Positions 1 to 7,328 of a DNA stretch of 11,269 nucleotides are shown piece after piece. Source of the stretch: Anaerolineales bacterium (GTDB taxonomy: Bacteria > Chloroflexota > Anaerolineae > Anaerolineales > DRMV01); NCBI GenBank assembly GCA_027044735.1, contig JALUBW010000148.1:1-11269 (forward strand). The letters are read 5' to 3'. The stretch's first letter is position 1. Each line of letters opens with the position of its first letter. The position numbers were made by a program, and so were the translations under genes. A model generated the notes under the pieces. That model was not told the DNA's origin. It saw only the letters and a program-made list of their open reading frames with translations, and ran no database searches.

Positions 1-462
1 CGCAAGAAGTACCACAACGAAGTGTTGGGCTACAATTCGCGGCTGGATGCCCTGCAAGCGGCGGCTTTGCGCGTCAAACTGCGTCACATTGACGAATGGA
101 ATGCGCGGCGGCGGGCGGTGGCAGCGCGTTACAACGAAGCCCTGTCTGACGTGGACGGCTTGGTGACGCCCACAGAAGCGGATTACGCCCACCATGTCTA
201 TCACCAATACACCGTGCAGGTGAAGCGCGGCCGCCGAGATGCTTTGCGCGCCCACCTGCATGAGGCGGGGATTGGCACGATGGTGTATTACCCCGTGCCG
301 GTGCACCGCTTGCCTGTTTATGCTTGGCCTGAAGGCTCGCTGCCGCAGGCCGAGGCCACCGCGGCGGAGGTGCTTTCTTTGCCGATGAGCCCTTTCCTTT
401 CCCCTGACGGCCAAGATGAGGTTGTGAGGCGCATCAAATATTTGCTTGGCAACATTACCTGA
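1..462 (+). CDS. DegT/DnrJ/EryC1/StrS-family sugar aminotransferase, C-terminal part (5' truncated by window)
   Basis: The reading frame is open from base 1, so the gene starts upstream; 153 residues are visible out of a family norm of roughly 360-400. The visible part carries the family's C-terminal signatures: LGYNSRLDALQAA followed by a long helix (RVKLRHIDEWNARRRAVAARYN), then HVYHQYTVQV, and then GIGTMVYYPVPVHRLPVY. Members are PLP enzymes that transaminate keto groups of nucleotide-linked sugars in the cytoplasm. The PLP-binding lysine lies outside the window, so catalytic competence cannot be judged. The YYP.P.H...Y pattern resembles 3-keto-uronic-acid transaminases such as WbpE. With the WbpI-like 2-epimerase at 7325, that would suit UDP-diacetamido-uronic acid synthesis, but this substrate is inferred. 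The stop lies 51 nt before the flippase start. The gene is clearly richer in G+C than the next four genes. Confidence 0.9.
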   Translation, partial: RKKYHNEVLGYNSRLDALQAAALRVKLRHIDEWNARRRAVAARYNEALSDVDGLVTPTEADYAHHVYHQYTVQVKRGRRDALRAHLHEAGIGTMVYYPVPVHRLPVYAWPEGSLPQAEATAAEVLSLPMSPFLSPDGQDEVVRRIKYLLGNIT

Positions 463-504
463 AACCGCCCCGAGGCGCTGTCGGGCTTTGCGGGATAGGC
501 GGCT

Positions 505-508
505 GGAG
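505..508 (+). promoter_or_regulatory. Ribosome binding site of the flippase gene
   Basis: GGAG lies 5 nt before the ATG at 514 and supports that start. It sits in the 51-nt gap after the aminotransferase stop, and no promoter-like sequence stands out in that gap. Confidence 0.6.
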
Positions 509-513
509 ATTTT

Positions 514-1869
514 ATGAAAATTGAGCGTTGGCGGCGCTGGCTCTGGTCGCGCCTGTTCGGAAAAGACCGAGAAAAGAGTTTCGTTTTTCACGTAACCCTG
601 CTCACGGGGGGAACTTTAATCGGGCAGGGTTTGCTTGTTTTGCTTTCTCCTGTGCTAAGCAGGCTATATACCCCTTCTGCCTTTGGGGTGTTTGGGGAGT
701 TCATTTCCGTAGCCGGCGTGCTTGCCGCCGTTGCCACATTTCGCTACGAGTTAGCAATCCCCTTGCCTTCTGAAGAGGAAGATGCCTTTTCTTTGGCTTG
801 GGGAGGGGCGCTTGTTTCAGGCGTGTTTAGCCTTTTGCTGTTCGTGTTGGTTTTGTTAGCGGGGGAACGTGCGCTTGTTTTGTTCAATATCCACCTAAAA
901 ACATTAGAACACCAACGCCTTTTGTTGTGGGCTTTGCCGTTTGGGGTGTGGTTTCAGGCGTTGTATCAAGTAATTACTTTTTTGCTAATTCGTTATAAGC
1001 GTTATAGGGCTTTGGCCGGTAGCAAAGTGGCCGCCGGAGGAGTGGCGGGCTTTGCGCAAGTTGGGTTTGGGCTGTTCTCGTCGGGGGGATGGGGGCTGAT
1101 TTTTGGTTGGATGATAGGCCGTTTGGGCGCAGTGGGGGTAGGCATTGTGGCCGAGAGGGGCAAGGGTAATGAGACGGGCTCACGCCGCATTTTTCCAAGG
1201 CTAAATTCTGTAGTGCGGGAGATGAAGCGCTATATTCGTTTCCCCCTTTTGGCTATGCCTGCTGGTTTGATGAACAAATTGTCTATGGAATTACCGATGT
1301 TGCTGAGCGCTCCTTTCTTCGGTTTGCAGGTCGCTGGTTGGTTCTCGTTTGCGCGCCGTGCTATTTATTCGCCGATGGGTTTGCTGGGGCGTTCAATTTC
1401 CCAGGTTTATGTTGGCTCGCTTGGAGAGGCAATTAGCAAGCACGATAAATCTGCTGTTGCGCTTTTTGACCGCCTTTCTCGCCGTTTGTTTTTGGTTGCG
1501 GTTATACCTTTTACCTTTTTGGGAATTACCGCTCCGTTTCTCTTTGCTCTAATTTTCGGGAAGCCTTGGCGAACTTCTGGTGTTTTGGTTCAATACCTCA
1601 CCCCTGCTTACCTAGCCCAGTTTGTCATGGTGCCATTATCGCAGACGCTGAACATGTTAGAAAAGCAAGACTGGCAGGTCGCGTGGGATGGAGCGCGGTT
1701 GGTGTTGGTGGGCGGGCTTTTCTTTTTAGCAAAGGTGTTTGTATGGGATTTCCGCAGGACTTTTTTGCTTTATGGCGCAGTCTTGACAATCATGTACTTT
1801 GTGCTTTACTTGCTGATGCGGCGGGCTTTGGTGCGGTGGGTGGCGTCTCAGGCTGCAGGTTATGAGTGA
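514..1869 (+). CDS. Wzx-type lipid-linked oligosaccharide flippase (polysaccharide biosynthesis protein, MOP/MVF superfamily)
   Basis: This 451-residue polytopic membrane protein has the length usual for Wzx flippases. A short basic N-terminus (MKIERWRRWLWSRLFGK) precedes the first hydrophobic segment. The opening block, with LLTGGTLIGQGLLVLLSPVLSRLYTPSAFG and then RYELAIPLP near residue 80, is typical of polysaccharide-biosynthesis flippases: a first membrane helix, an L.RLYTP.. loop and the YE.AI.LP motif. About twelve hydrophobic stretches follow, ending in a last helix pair near residues 400-440. The predicted role is to move undecaprenyl-linked repeat units from the cytoplasmic to the outer face of the membrane. 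Placement beside a Wzy-like polymerase (4815) and a glycosyltransferase supports this. The stop is only 3 nt before the AsnB-like gene, so the two are probably co-translated. Base use is T-rich compared with the upstream gene. The transported glycan cannot be deduced. Confidence 0.88.
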   Translation: MKIERWRRWLWSRLFGKDREKSFVFHVTLLTGGTLIGQGLLVLLSPVLSRLYTPSAFGVFGEFISVAGVLAAVATFRYELAIPLPSEEEDAFSLAWGGALVSGVFSLLLFVLVLLAGERALVLFNIHLKTLEHQRLLLWALPFGVWFQALYQVITFLLIRYKRYRALAGSKVAAGGVAGFAQVGFGLFSSGGWGLIFGWMIGRLGAVGVGIVAERGKGNETGSRRIFPRLNSVVREMKRYIRFPLLAMPAGLMNKLSMELPMLLSAPFFGLQVAGWFSFARRAIYSPMGLLGRSISQVYVGSLGEAISKHDKSAVALFDRLSRRLFLVAVIPFTFLGITAPFLFALIFGKPWRTSGVLVQYLTPAYLAQFVMVPLSQTLNMLEKQDWQVAWDGARLVLVGGLFFLAKVFVWDFRRTFLLYGAVLTIMYFVLYLLMRRALVRWVASQAAGYE

Positions 1870-1872
1870 CCG

Positions 1873-3801
1873 ATGTGTGGTATTGCTGGTTTAGTACTTG
1901 ACCGACCTTTGCCGCGGGGTGAGCATTTGCTCACCATGGCACGCTCTCTCCGGCATCGCGGCCCCGATGACAATGGCTTTCTTACCATGCTCCGGGACAG
2001 TGTGCGCGTCGCCCGAAATTTGCCGTTGGGAGAGGCTTTTGAGGTTGGCCTTGCGCACCGCAGGCTTGCTATTTTGGAACTGACTAATGCCGGTTGGCAG
2101 CCTATGGCTTCTAATTCGGGACGGTATTATCTTATCCACAACGGCGAAGTGTACAACTTTTTGGAACTTAGGGAAATTTTAGAGCGAAAAGGCTATCGTT
2201 TCCGCGGCTATTCAGATACCGAGGTGGTGCTAAACGCTTGGGAAGAGTGGGGTGCTCAGGCGCTTTCTAAATTTGTGGGCATGTTTGCTTTTGCGCTGTT
2301 AGACGTTGTAGAGCGTAGGCTCTACTTGGCGCGCGACTTTTTCGGTATCAAGCCGTTGTATTTTGCTCAATATAGGGATGGACTTGCTTTTGCTTCTGAA
2401 ATTCCTCCTTTGCTGGATCTGCCGGGGGTTTCCAAAAAGGCTTTTGCTGATAAAGTGTATGCTTACTTAGTTTTTGGGACGAGCGACGATGGCGAGCAGA
2501 CCATGTTCGCAGACGTGCAACAGGTGCCCGCGGGACACTATGCTGTGGTGAACTTAGACGCTCCGCGGCAGGTAGAACTGGTGAGGTATTGGGAATGGGA
2601 TTTGCCGCAGCCATTAGAGATTGGCTTTGAAGAGGCTGCGCAGCGGCTTCGGGATACGTTCTTGGAAAGTGTTGATATTCACATGCGCAGCGATGTTCCT
2701 GTTGGCTCGGCGCTGTCAGGAGGGATGGATTCTTCGGCAATAGTGATGGGGATGAGGCGTTTGAGGCCTGATAAGGAAATTCACGCTTTTGGTTTTGTGG
2801 CTGATGATGCGCGGTTTTCGGAAGAGCGTTTTATGGAGGTGGTAAGTAAAGCGGCAAATATAGTGCTCCACAAGGTCAGGGTTTCCCCGCAAGAACTGTT
2901 AGACGATTTTGGACGGTTAGTACGACTTCAAGGTGAGCCTTTCGTTAGCATGAGCACATATGCGCAGTATCGGGTTTTCCGAGCCGCTGAAGAAAATGGC
3001 ATCAAAGTGATGCTGGATGGACAGGGCGCGGATGAGTTGTTTGGGGGCTATGTTTACTACAAGGCCGCGCGGGCGCTTTCGTTACTAGAAAATGGAGATT
3101 TGAAAAGGTTTTTGTCTCTTCTGCTTAGATTAAGGCAATACCCTAATTATTCGGAAATGTTGTTTTATCTGGCCGACTATCTTTTACCGCGGAACGAGCG
3201 ATTCCGTAGATTGTTAGGGAAGATTTTGGGGCGCGGTTCTGTGTCTTCGTGGTTGCGGGACGAGTGGTTCAAAGAGCGTATAACCATTGGCCGCCCGCAG
3301 GAAGTCAAAGCGGGCAGGGGAAACAGGTTGCGCGCTAAACTATTGAGCACAATGACCCAAGCCACTTTGCCTCGCTTGCTGCGATATGAAGATAGAAATT
3401 CTATGGCCCACTCGGTGGAAAGTCGCTTGCCTTTCCTTAACCCTTCTATTGCCAAATTTGCCCTTTCTTTGCCTGAGGAATTTATAATTTCTCCTACAGG
3501 CACTACCAAAGCGGTGTTTCGCGAGGCGATGCGAGGGATTGTTCCTCACGTTATTTTGGATAGAAGAGACAAGATAGGATTTGTTGTGCCTCAGCGTAGG
3601 TGGTGGCGCGAAACAGCGCCTTATTTTGATAATTTGCTTTCGGTTGGCGAGGCGAACAAATTGCTACCTTTTGTGGATTTCGGCAAAATGCGTCGCGAAT
3701 GGAATGCTGTGTTGGCTGGAAGGAGGTCCTCAGTTTTTAGAATGTGGCGAGGGATGAATTTGTTGGCGTGGACCGTAGCGTTCGGAGTGGAGCATGAGTG
3801 A
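1873..3801 (+). CDS. asnB: AsnB-type glutamine-dependent amidotransferase (asparagine synthase family), probably uronic acid amidating
   Basis: This 642-residue protein has both asparagine synthase B domains. The N-terminal Ntn glutaminase has the nucleophile Cys2 (MCGIAGLV), RHRGPDD at 27-33, HNGEVYN at 89-95 and SDTE at 114-117. The C-terminal synthetase domain has the ATP pyrophosphatase loop SGGMDSS at 282-288, then DGQGADELFGGY and the EDRNSMAHSVESRLPFLN block. All key residues look intact. Classic AsnB makes asparagine from aspartate, ATP and glutamine. Homologues inside O-antigen and capsule loci (for example WbpS of Pseudomonas aeruginosa O6) are implicated in converting the carboxyl of uronic acids to an amide. 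Position between the flippase and a glucuronyl C5-epimerase favours that role here, but this is inference and ordinary asparagine synthesis remains possible. The start is certain because Cys2 must be exposed after Met removal. It begins 3 nt after the flippase stop. Confidence 0.9.
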   Translation: MCGIAGLVLDRPLPRGEHLLTMARSLRHRGPDDNGFLTMLRDSVRVARNLPLGEAFEVGLAHRRLAILELTNAGWQPMASNSGRYYLIHNGEVYNFLELREILERKGYRFRGYSDTEVVLNAWEEWGAQALSKFVGMFAFALLDVVERRLYLARDFFGIKPLYFAQYRDGLAFASEIPPLLDLPGVSKKAFADKVYAYLVFGTSDDGEQTMFADVQQVPAGHYAVVNLDAPRQVELVRYWEWDLPQPLEIGFEEAAQRLRDTFLESVDIHMRSDVPVGSALSGGMDSSAIVMGMRRLRPDKEIHAFGFVADDARFSEERFMEVVSKAANIVLHKVRVSPQELLDDFGRLVRLQGEPFVSMSTYAQYRVFRAAEENGIKVMLDGQGADELFGGYVYYKAARALSLLENGDLKRFLSLLLRLRQYPNYSEMLFYLADYLLPRNERFRRLLGKILGRGSVSSWLRDEWFKERITIGRPQEVKAGRGNRLRAKLLSTMTQATLPRLLRYEDRNSMAHSVESRLPFLNPSIAKFALSLPEEFIISPTGTTKAVFREAMRGIVPHVILDRRDKIGFVVPQRRWWRETAPYFDNLLSVGEANKLLPFVDFGKMRREWNAVLAGRRSSVFRMWRGMNLLAWTVAFGVEHE

Positions 3802-3838
3802 TTTGTGTGTTTATTGTGCTCACGGCCGCTGCGTTTAG
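3794..3838 (+). other. Possible 14-codon mini-ORF between the AsnB-like gene and the C5-epimerase
   Basis: An ATG at 3794 overlaps the AsnB-like stop (ATGAGTGA) and reads MSDLCVYCAHGRCV, ending at TAG 3836-3838. GGAG ends 1 nt before it, which is too close for a good ribosome site. It could be a translation-coupling minicistron, a relic of a gene start, or chance. Nothing shows that it is made. Confidence 0.15.
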
Positions 3839-3854
3839 GGTGTGTGTGCTGCTT

Positions 3855-3860
3855 GGAGGT
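3855..3860 (+). promoter_or_regulatory. Ribosome binding site deciding the C5-epimerase start
   Basis: GGAGGT followed by AGGA directly before the ATG at 3865 is the best Shine-Dalgarno match in the area. The upstream in-frame GTG at 3805 has no well-spaced site and would add 20 cysteine-rich residues (MCLLCSRPLRLGCVCCLEVG) that do not look like family sequence. It therefore places translation start at 3865. Confidence 0.7.
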
Positions 3861-3864
3861 AGGA

Positions 3865-4818
3865 ATGAGCGTTCCTTTGATCTTCGCTGCTCGTGAGATG
3901 CTGGAGTCGTTCAAGGGCTTTATGCTTGGGAACGACAAGTTTTCTTTTTTAGAATCTTCCTTGAACTCTTGGCTTTACCCAATGGACTTGGAATTCACTC
4001 TGAAAAAGGACTTATACTACTCTCCCCGAGATTCCCGCGGCTTGCCAATGCGTCGCCTTGTGTCGGTAGGCGATCAATATGTGCCTACCCGAATCGCTTC
4101 TTATGCACTTGCTCACCATAATCGTTATCTCCTCACCGGAGATGAGCACTCTCGGCAGCGCTTCTTCGCGGCAGTGGAATGGTTTATGAGCTTCCCGGAT
4201 GGCGTTTGGTATTACAACTTTTCTCGGTATGGTTTGAAGCCCCCTTGGATTTCGGCTATGGCTCAGGGGGAGGGTATAAGCGTTTTGGTTCGGGCTTGGA
4301 AATTAACGCAAGACCCAGTTTACCTTTCCCAAGCCCAGAAAGCGCTCAAACCTTTGCTCATTCCCCTTGAGCAGGGTGGGGTTCGCTCTGCTTTGCCCGA
4401 TGGCTCCCCTTTCTTAGAGGAATATCCCACTAATCCCCCTTTGCACGTTCTGAACGGCTTTATGTACACCCTCATAGGTTTGGTGGACCTTTGGCGGGTA
4501 TCTAAAGAGTTAGTTGCCCCGGCTGGCCTTGATGATTTGTTGGATTCGCTTGATAAAAACATAGGCCTGTGGGATTTTGGGTTTTGGTCTTTGTACGATT
4601 TAGGGCACTTGCACGCCGCATTGCCACAGGTCGCAAGTATGCGTTACCACAATCTACACATTTCTCAGTTGACCTTCTTGGGGCGATTTGGGCACCGGCA
4701 GGGACTGTTAGAGGCAGCGCACCGTTGGCAAGAATACGCTCGGTCTCCTTGGAACCGTTGGCGCGCTTTCTTCCATAAAGTGCGCTATCGTTTGCGAGCC
4801 TTAGGGGAAACAAAATGA
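3865..4818 (+). CDS. D-glucuronyl C5-epimerase C-terminal-domain protein (heparan/heparin GLCE-like)
   Basis: From ATG 3865 the protein has 317 residues and matches the C-terminal catalytic domain of animal glucuronyl C5-epimerase (GLCE), which converts D-glucuronate to L-iduronate in heparan/heparin. In order it has the PPWISAMAQGEGISVLVRA block, FLEEYPT (Glu186, Tyr187), VLNGFMYTLIGLVDL (Tyr201), SLYDL (Tyr244) and YHNLHISQL (Tyr261). From memory these align with Glu499/Tyr500, Tyr560 and Tyr578 of vertebrate GLCE, including a near-identical gap between the last two tyrosines (17 against 18). The catalytic set therefore looks intact. The vertebrate N-terminal beta region is largely absent. 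No signal peptide or membrane helix is visible, so it probably acts in the cytoplasm on a lipid-linked or nucleotide-linked uronate rather than on secreted polymer. Its end overlaps the polymerase start in ATGA. The substrate is unknown. A related alpha/alpha-barrel activity cannot be excluded. Confidence 0.85.
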   Translation: MSVPLIFAAREMLESFKGFMLGNDKFSFLESSLNSWLYPMDLEFTLKKDLYYSPRDSRGLPMRRLVSVGDQYVPTRIASYALAHHNRYLLTGDEHSRQRFFAAVEWFMSFPDGVWYYNFSRYGLKPPWISAMAQGEGISVLVRAWKLTQDPVYLSQAQKALKPLLIPLEQGGVRSALPDGSPFLEEYPTNPPLHVLNGFMYTLIGLVDLWRVSKELVAPAGLDDLLDSLDKNIGLWDFGFWSLYDLGHLHAALPQVASMRYHNLHISQLTFLGRFGHRQGLLEAAHRWQEYARSPWNRWRAFFHKVRYRLRALGETK

Positions 4819-6194
4819 AGAAAATAGGTGTACCTCTCTCGCGTTTATGGCTGCTCCTTTGGGGGACAATTTATTTGTTGGTGTTCGTTTGGGCCTACGC
4901 TGAGTTCATAGTGCCGCGCTTTTCGTGGCAACATTTTACTTATTCCCCGGCGTTGGAGCGTAACGCTCTCGCTTTAGTGTTGAGCCTGTTGCCGTTGCTG
5001 TGGATGCCCCTTTATATTGAGCGGCCTTCTGTATTGGCTATATGGGTGTTGTATTTTCTGGTGTACGTCCCTTCGGTAGTAGTAGGGTTTCACGTTTTGT
5101 CTATTTCGGTCTCCGTTCCTCTTTTCTTTTGGGTGTTATTGGGAAGTATGTTGCTTTTGTCGTTGCTCCCGTTGATGCCGAGAGTGTTGTTGCCGAGGGT
5201 GTATGTGCCGCGAGACTGGGTTATAACAGGTATTATGGGGATTTGGGGTGGTGGGTATTTGTACCTGCTCAAGATTTTTGGCCTACGCAGTCTACCCACG
5301 TTGAGCAGGATATACGCTGTGCGTTTGGCCGCGCGATCTGTACTTTCCTCGCATGCGGGCATTATCGGCTACTTAATGAGATGGCTGAACAACGCCTTCA
5401 ATCCGTTTTTCATGGCTATAGGCATTCAAAAGAGAAAATGGATATTTCTCGGCCTTGGTATTTTGGGCGAGCTGCTCATTTTTTCCTTTGATGCTACAAA
5501 GTCAACGCTGATGTCGGTGTTTTATTTGTTGGGGTTGTATGCTGTTCTTCGCTGGAAACGTTGGCGTTTCCCCGCTGTTTTGTTGTTTGTGGGCGCTATT
5601 GCGCTCTTTGGGCTCGCTCTGGCCGTTGACCTTGGATTTCATTCGTTCGTGATGCGGACCTATCTCCTCCGCCGTGTCTTTTACATGCCGGGGTTGCTTA
5701 GTGCACTTTATTATGATTATTTTTCTTCCCATCCTCACTGGTATTGGGCTCATACCATTGTTGGAAGATCACTTGGTTTGTTGCCTCCGCCTGGAGAGGT
5801 GGCGAAAACCCCTTCTTTCCTCATAGGCGAGGTTTACTTCCACAATCCCGCTGGCAATGCCAATGTCAATGTTTGGGGCGATGCTTTCGCAAATATGGGT
5901 AACTACGGGGTCGTTTTAGTAACATTTGGGTTATTTTTGTTGTTGTGGCTTTACGACAGCGTTTCGTTGGGCCACGACCCCGCTCTGGTTTACTTTTTGG
6001 CTGGTATGCCCATTTTCGCATTGACAAATTCTGCATTTTTGACTGTGATCTTGACGCATGGTTGGCTTGTGGCCATTCTGTTATTGTGGCTTTGGCCGCC
6101 TGAAGGATTTGTTGCAAAGCGATATCCTCAAGAGGTAGATGATGGAACAGAAGCGGAGATTGATGGCTTGCCGCGTTTGGTCCGCGATAGTTGA
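4815..6194 (+). CDS. Wzy-like O-antigen/oligosaccharide repeat-unit polymerase, integral membrane protein
   Basis: This 459-residue protein is mostly hydrophobic, with around ten to twelve membrane segments beginning at residues 10-32. After a run of helices comes a hydrophilic loop (RIYAVRLAARSVLSS, near residue 170), and then a long periplasm/exterior-type loop in the second half. That loop carries HPHWYWAHTIVGRSLG, PSFLIGEVYFHNPAGNANVN and WGDAFANMGNYGVV, near residues 310-370. An Arg-containing loop followed by a late A.A.....FA..G..GV loop is typical of oligosaccharide repeat-unit polymerases. Wzy proteins join flipped repeat units on the outer membrane face. Sequence conservation in this family is poor, so the call leans on topology, the late loop and the neighbours (flippase, GT, C5-epimerase). 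Its ATG overlaps the epimerase TGA (ATGA), which points to translational coupling. The gene is strongly T-rich. An unrelated multi-spanning transferase is the main alternative. Confidence 0.72.
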   Translation: MKKIGVPLSRLWLLLWGTIYLLVFVWAYAEFIVPRFSWQHFTYSPALERNALALVLSLLPLLWMPLYIERPSVLAIWVLYFLVYVPSVVVGFHVLSISVSVPLFFWVLLGSMLLLSLLPLMPRVLLPRVYVPRDWVITGIMGIWGGGYLYLLKIFGLRSLPTLSRIYAVRLAARSVLSSHAGIIGYLMRWLNNAFNPFFMAIGIQKRKWIFLGLGILGELLIFSFDATKSTLMSVFYLLGLYAVLRWKRWRFPAVLLFVGAIALFGLALAVDLGFHSFVMRTYLLRRVFYMPGLLSALYYDYFSSHPHWYWAHTIVGRSLGLLPPPGEVAKTPSFLIGEVYFHNPAGNANVNVWGDAFANMGNYGVVLVTFGLFLLLWLYDSVSLGHDPALVYFLAGMPIFALTNSAFLTVILTHGWLVAILLLWLWPPEGFVAKRYPQEVDDGTEAEIDGLPRLVRDS

Positions 6195-6207
6195 AATGAG
6201 GATTTTT

Positions 6208-6213
6208 GGAGAG
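6208..6213 (+). promoter_or_regulatory. Ribosome binding site deciding the glycosyltransferase start
   Basis: GGAGAG ends 5 nt before the ATG at 6219. The in-frame GTG at 6213 overlaps this site and would only add two residues, so ATG 6219 is preferred. Confidence 0.65.
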
Positions 6214-6218
6214 TGTAT

Positions 6219-7328
6219 ATGCCCCGTGTTTGCATTCTAACGACGGTTCATGACCCTTTTGACGTGCGTGTTTTCCACAAAGAAGCGCGCTCGCTTGCTC
6301 ATTCCGGTTACGATGTTTGTTTGTTAGCGCCTGCCGAAAAGGCGGAGCGCGTTGACGGCGTTGATATTGTGCCCATAGGGGGCGGCAAGAAGGGGAGGCT
6401 GCATCGCACCACTGTGTTGTGGTGGCGGGCTTTGCGCAAGGCTGTCGCCGCGCAGGCGGATGTTTATCATTTCCATGACCCCGAACTCATCCCTTTGGGT
6501 TTGCTTTTGAAGGTTTTCACTCGGGCGCGGGTAGTTTATGATATACATGAAGATTATCCCCAACAAATTCTCTCCAAGGCTTGGATCCCTAGCGGTTTTC
6601 ACAGGCCTGTGGCGGCAGGGATGGCGTTGCTGGAGCGGCTGGCTGCAGGTGTGTTTGATGGTTTAGCCGCGGCTACACCCGATATCGCTTCTCGTTTTCC
6701 ACCTTCAAAAACCATGACTGTGCACAATTTTCCTCGTTTGGAAGAATTGGCTATTAGTGGGAGTGAGGCGCTGCCTTACGCGGAGCGCCCAAATCGCGTG
6801 GTTTACTTGGGGGGAATTAGCACAATTCGCGGTGCTTTTGAAATGGTGAAGGCTGTGGAACTGACAAAATTTCCCGTGGAGTTGATGGTGGCCGGTAAGT
6901 TTGAGTCTGAAAAGTTGAAGGAGGAACTTTCCGCTTTCCCGGGGTGGAAACGGACGCGGTTTTTGGGTTGGTTGAATCGTTCTGAAGTAAGGGAGTTGCT
7001 GGGGCAATCGCGGCTTGGCTTGGTGCTCTTGCATCCCCTTTTAAGGCATAAAAGGTCTTTGCCCAATAAACTCTTTGAATACATGGCCGCGGGCATCCCC
7101 TTTGTTGCCTCGGATTTCCCTCTTTGGCGTGAGTTGGGGGAGGGGGCAGGATTGTTTGTTGACCCTCTTGACCATAAGGCCATAGCCGAGGCGATAGATT
7201 GGCTCCTTGAGCACCCTGATGAAGCCGAGGCAATGGGGCAGCGCGGCCGCGAATTGGTTTCAAAGAAGTACAATTGGGATTTGGAAGCCCAAAAACTTTT
7301 GCAACTCTACGAGAGGCTTTTATCATGA
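6219..7328 (+). CDS. GT4-family (GT-B fold) glycosyltransferase
   Basis: The protein has 369 residues from ATG 6219, a normal length for GT4. The N-terminal Rossmann half has ILTTVHDPFDVRVFHKEARSL at residues 5-25, then YHFHDPEL and VVYDIHEDYPQQIL, which is the acceptor-side half with an HE pair common in this group. The linker region has ATPDIASRF and VHNFP. The C-terminal half has VVYLGGIS, FLGWL, and the donor-binding block SLPNKLFEYMAAGIPFVASDFP with Glu287, followed by GLFVDP. The first glutamate of the classical EX7E motif is not present; Arg279 stands at that spacing, as seems usual for the PNK-FEYMA type. It likely adds one sugar to the growing lipid-linked repeat unit at the cytoplasmic membrane face. 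Donor and acceptor cannot be read from the sequence. It begins 24 nt after the polymerase and overlaps the 2-epimerase gene by ATGA. Confidence 0.9.
   Translation: MPRVCILTTVHDPFDVRVFHKEARSLAHSGYDVCLLAPAEKAERVDGVDIVPIGGGKKGRLHRTTVLWWRALRKAVAAQADVYHFHDPELIPLGLLLKVFTRARVVYDIHEDYPQQILSKAWIPSGFHRPVAAGMALLERLAAGVFDGLAAATPDIASRFPPSKTMTVHNFPRLEELAISGSEALPYAERPNRVVYLGGISTIRGAFEMVKAVELTKFPVELMVAGKFESEKLKEELSAFPGWKRTRFLGWLNRSEVRELLGQSRLGLVLLHPLLRHKRSLPNKLFEYMAAGIPFVASDFPLWRELGEGAGLFVDPLDHKAIAEAIDWLLEHPDEAEAMGQRGRELVSKKYNWDLEAQKLLQLYERLLS

Noticed and set aside
469..485. Small hairpin (CCCGA/TCGGG) between the aminotransferase and flippase genes
   Set aside because: The stem is only 5 bp and no U run follows, so a terminator or attenuator is not supported.
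7274..7324. Upstream extension of the 2-epimerase frame
   Set aside because: The extension lies inside the glycosyltransferase gene; the family N-terminus [17 protein letters not shown] begins at ATG 7325.
6803..7326. Long minus-strand open frames opposite the glycosyltransferase
   Set aside because: They are shadows of a gene with clear GT4 motifs and have no ribosome sites or recognisable family features.
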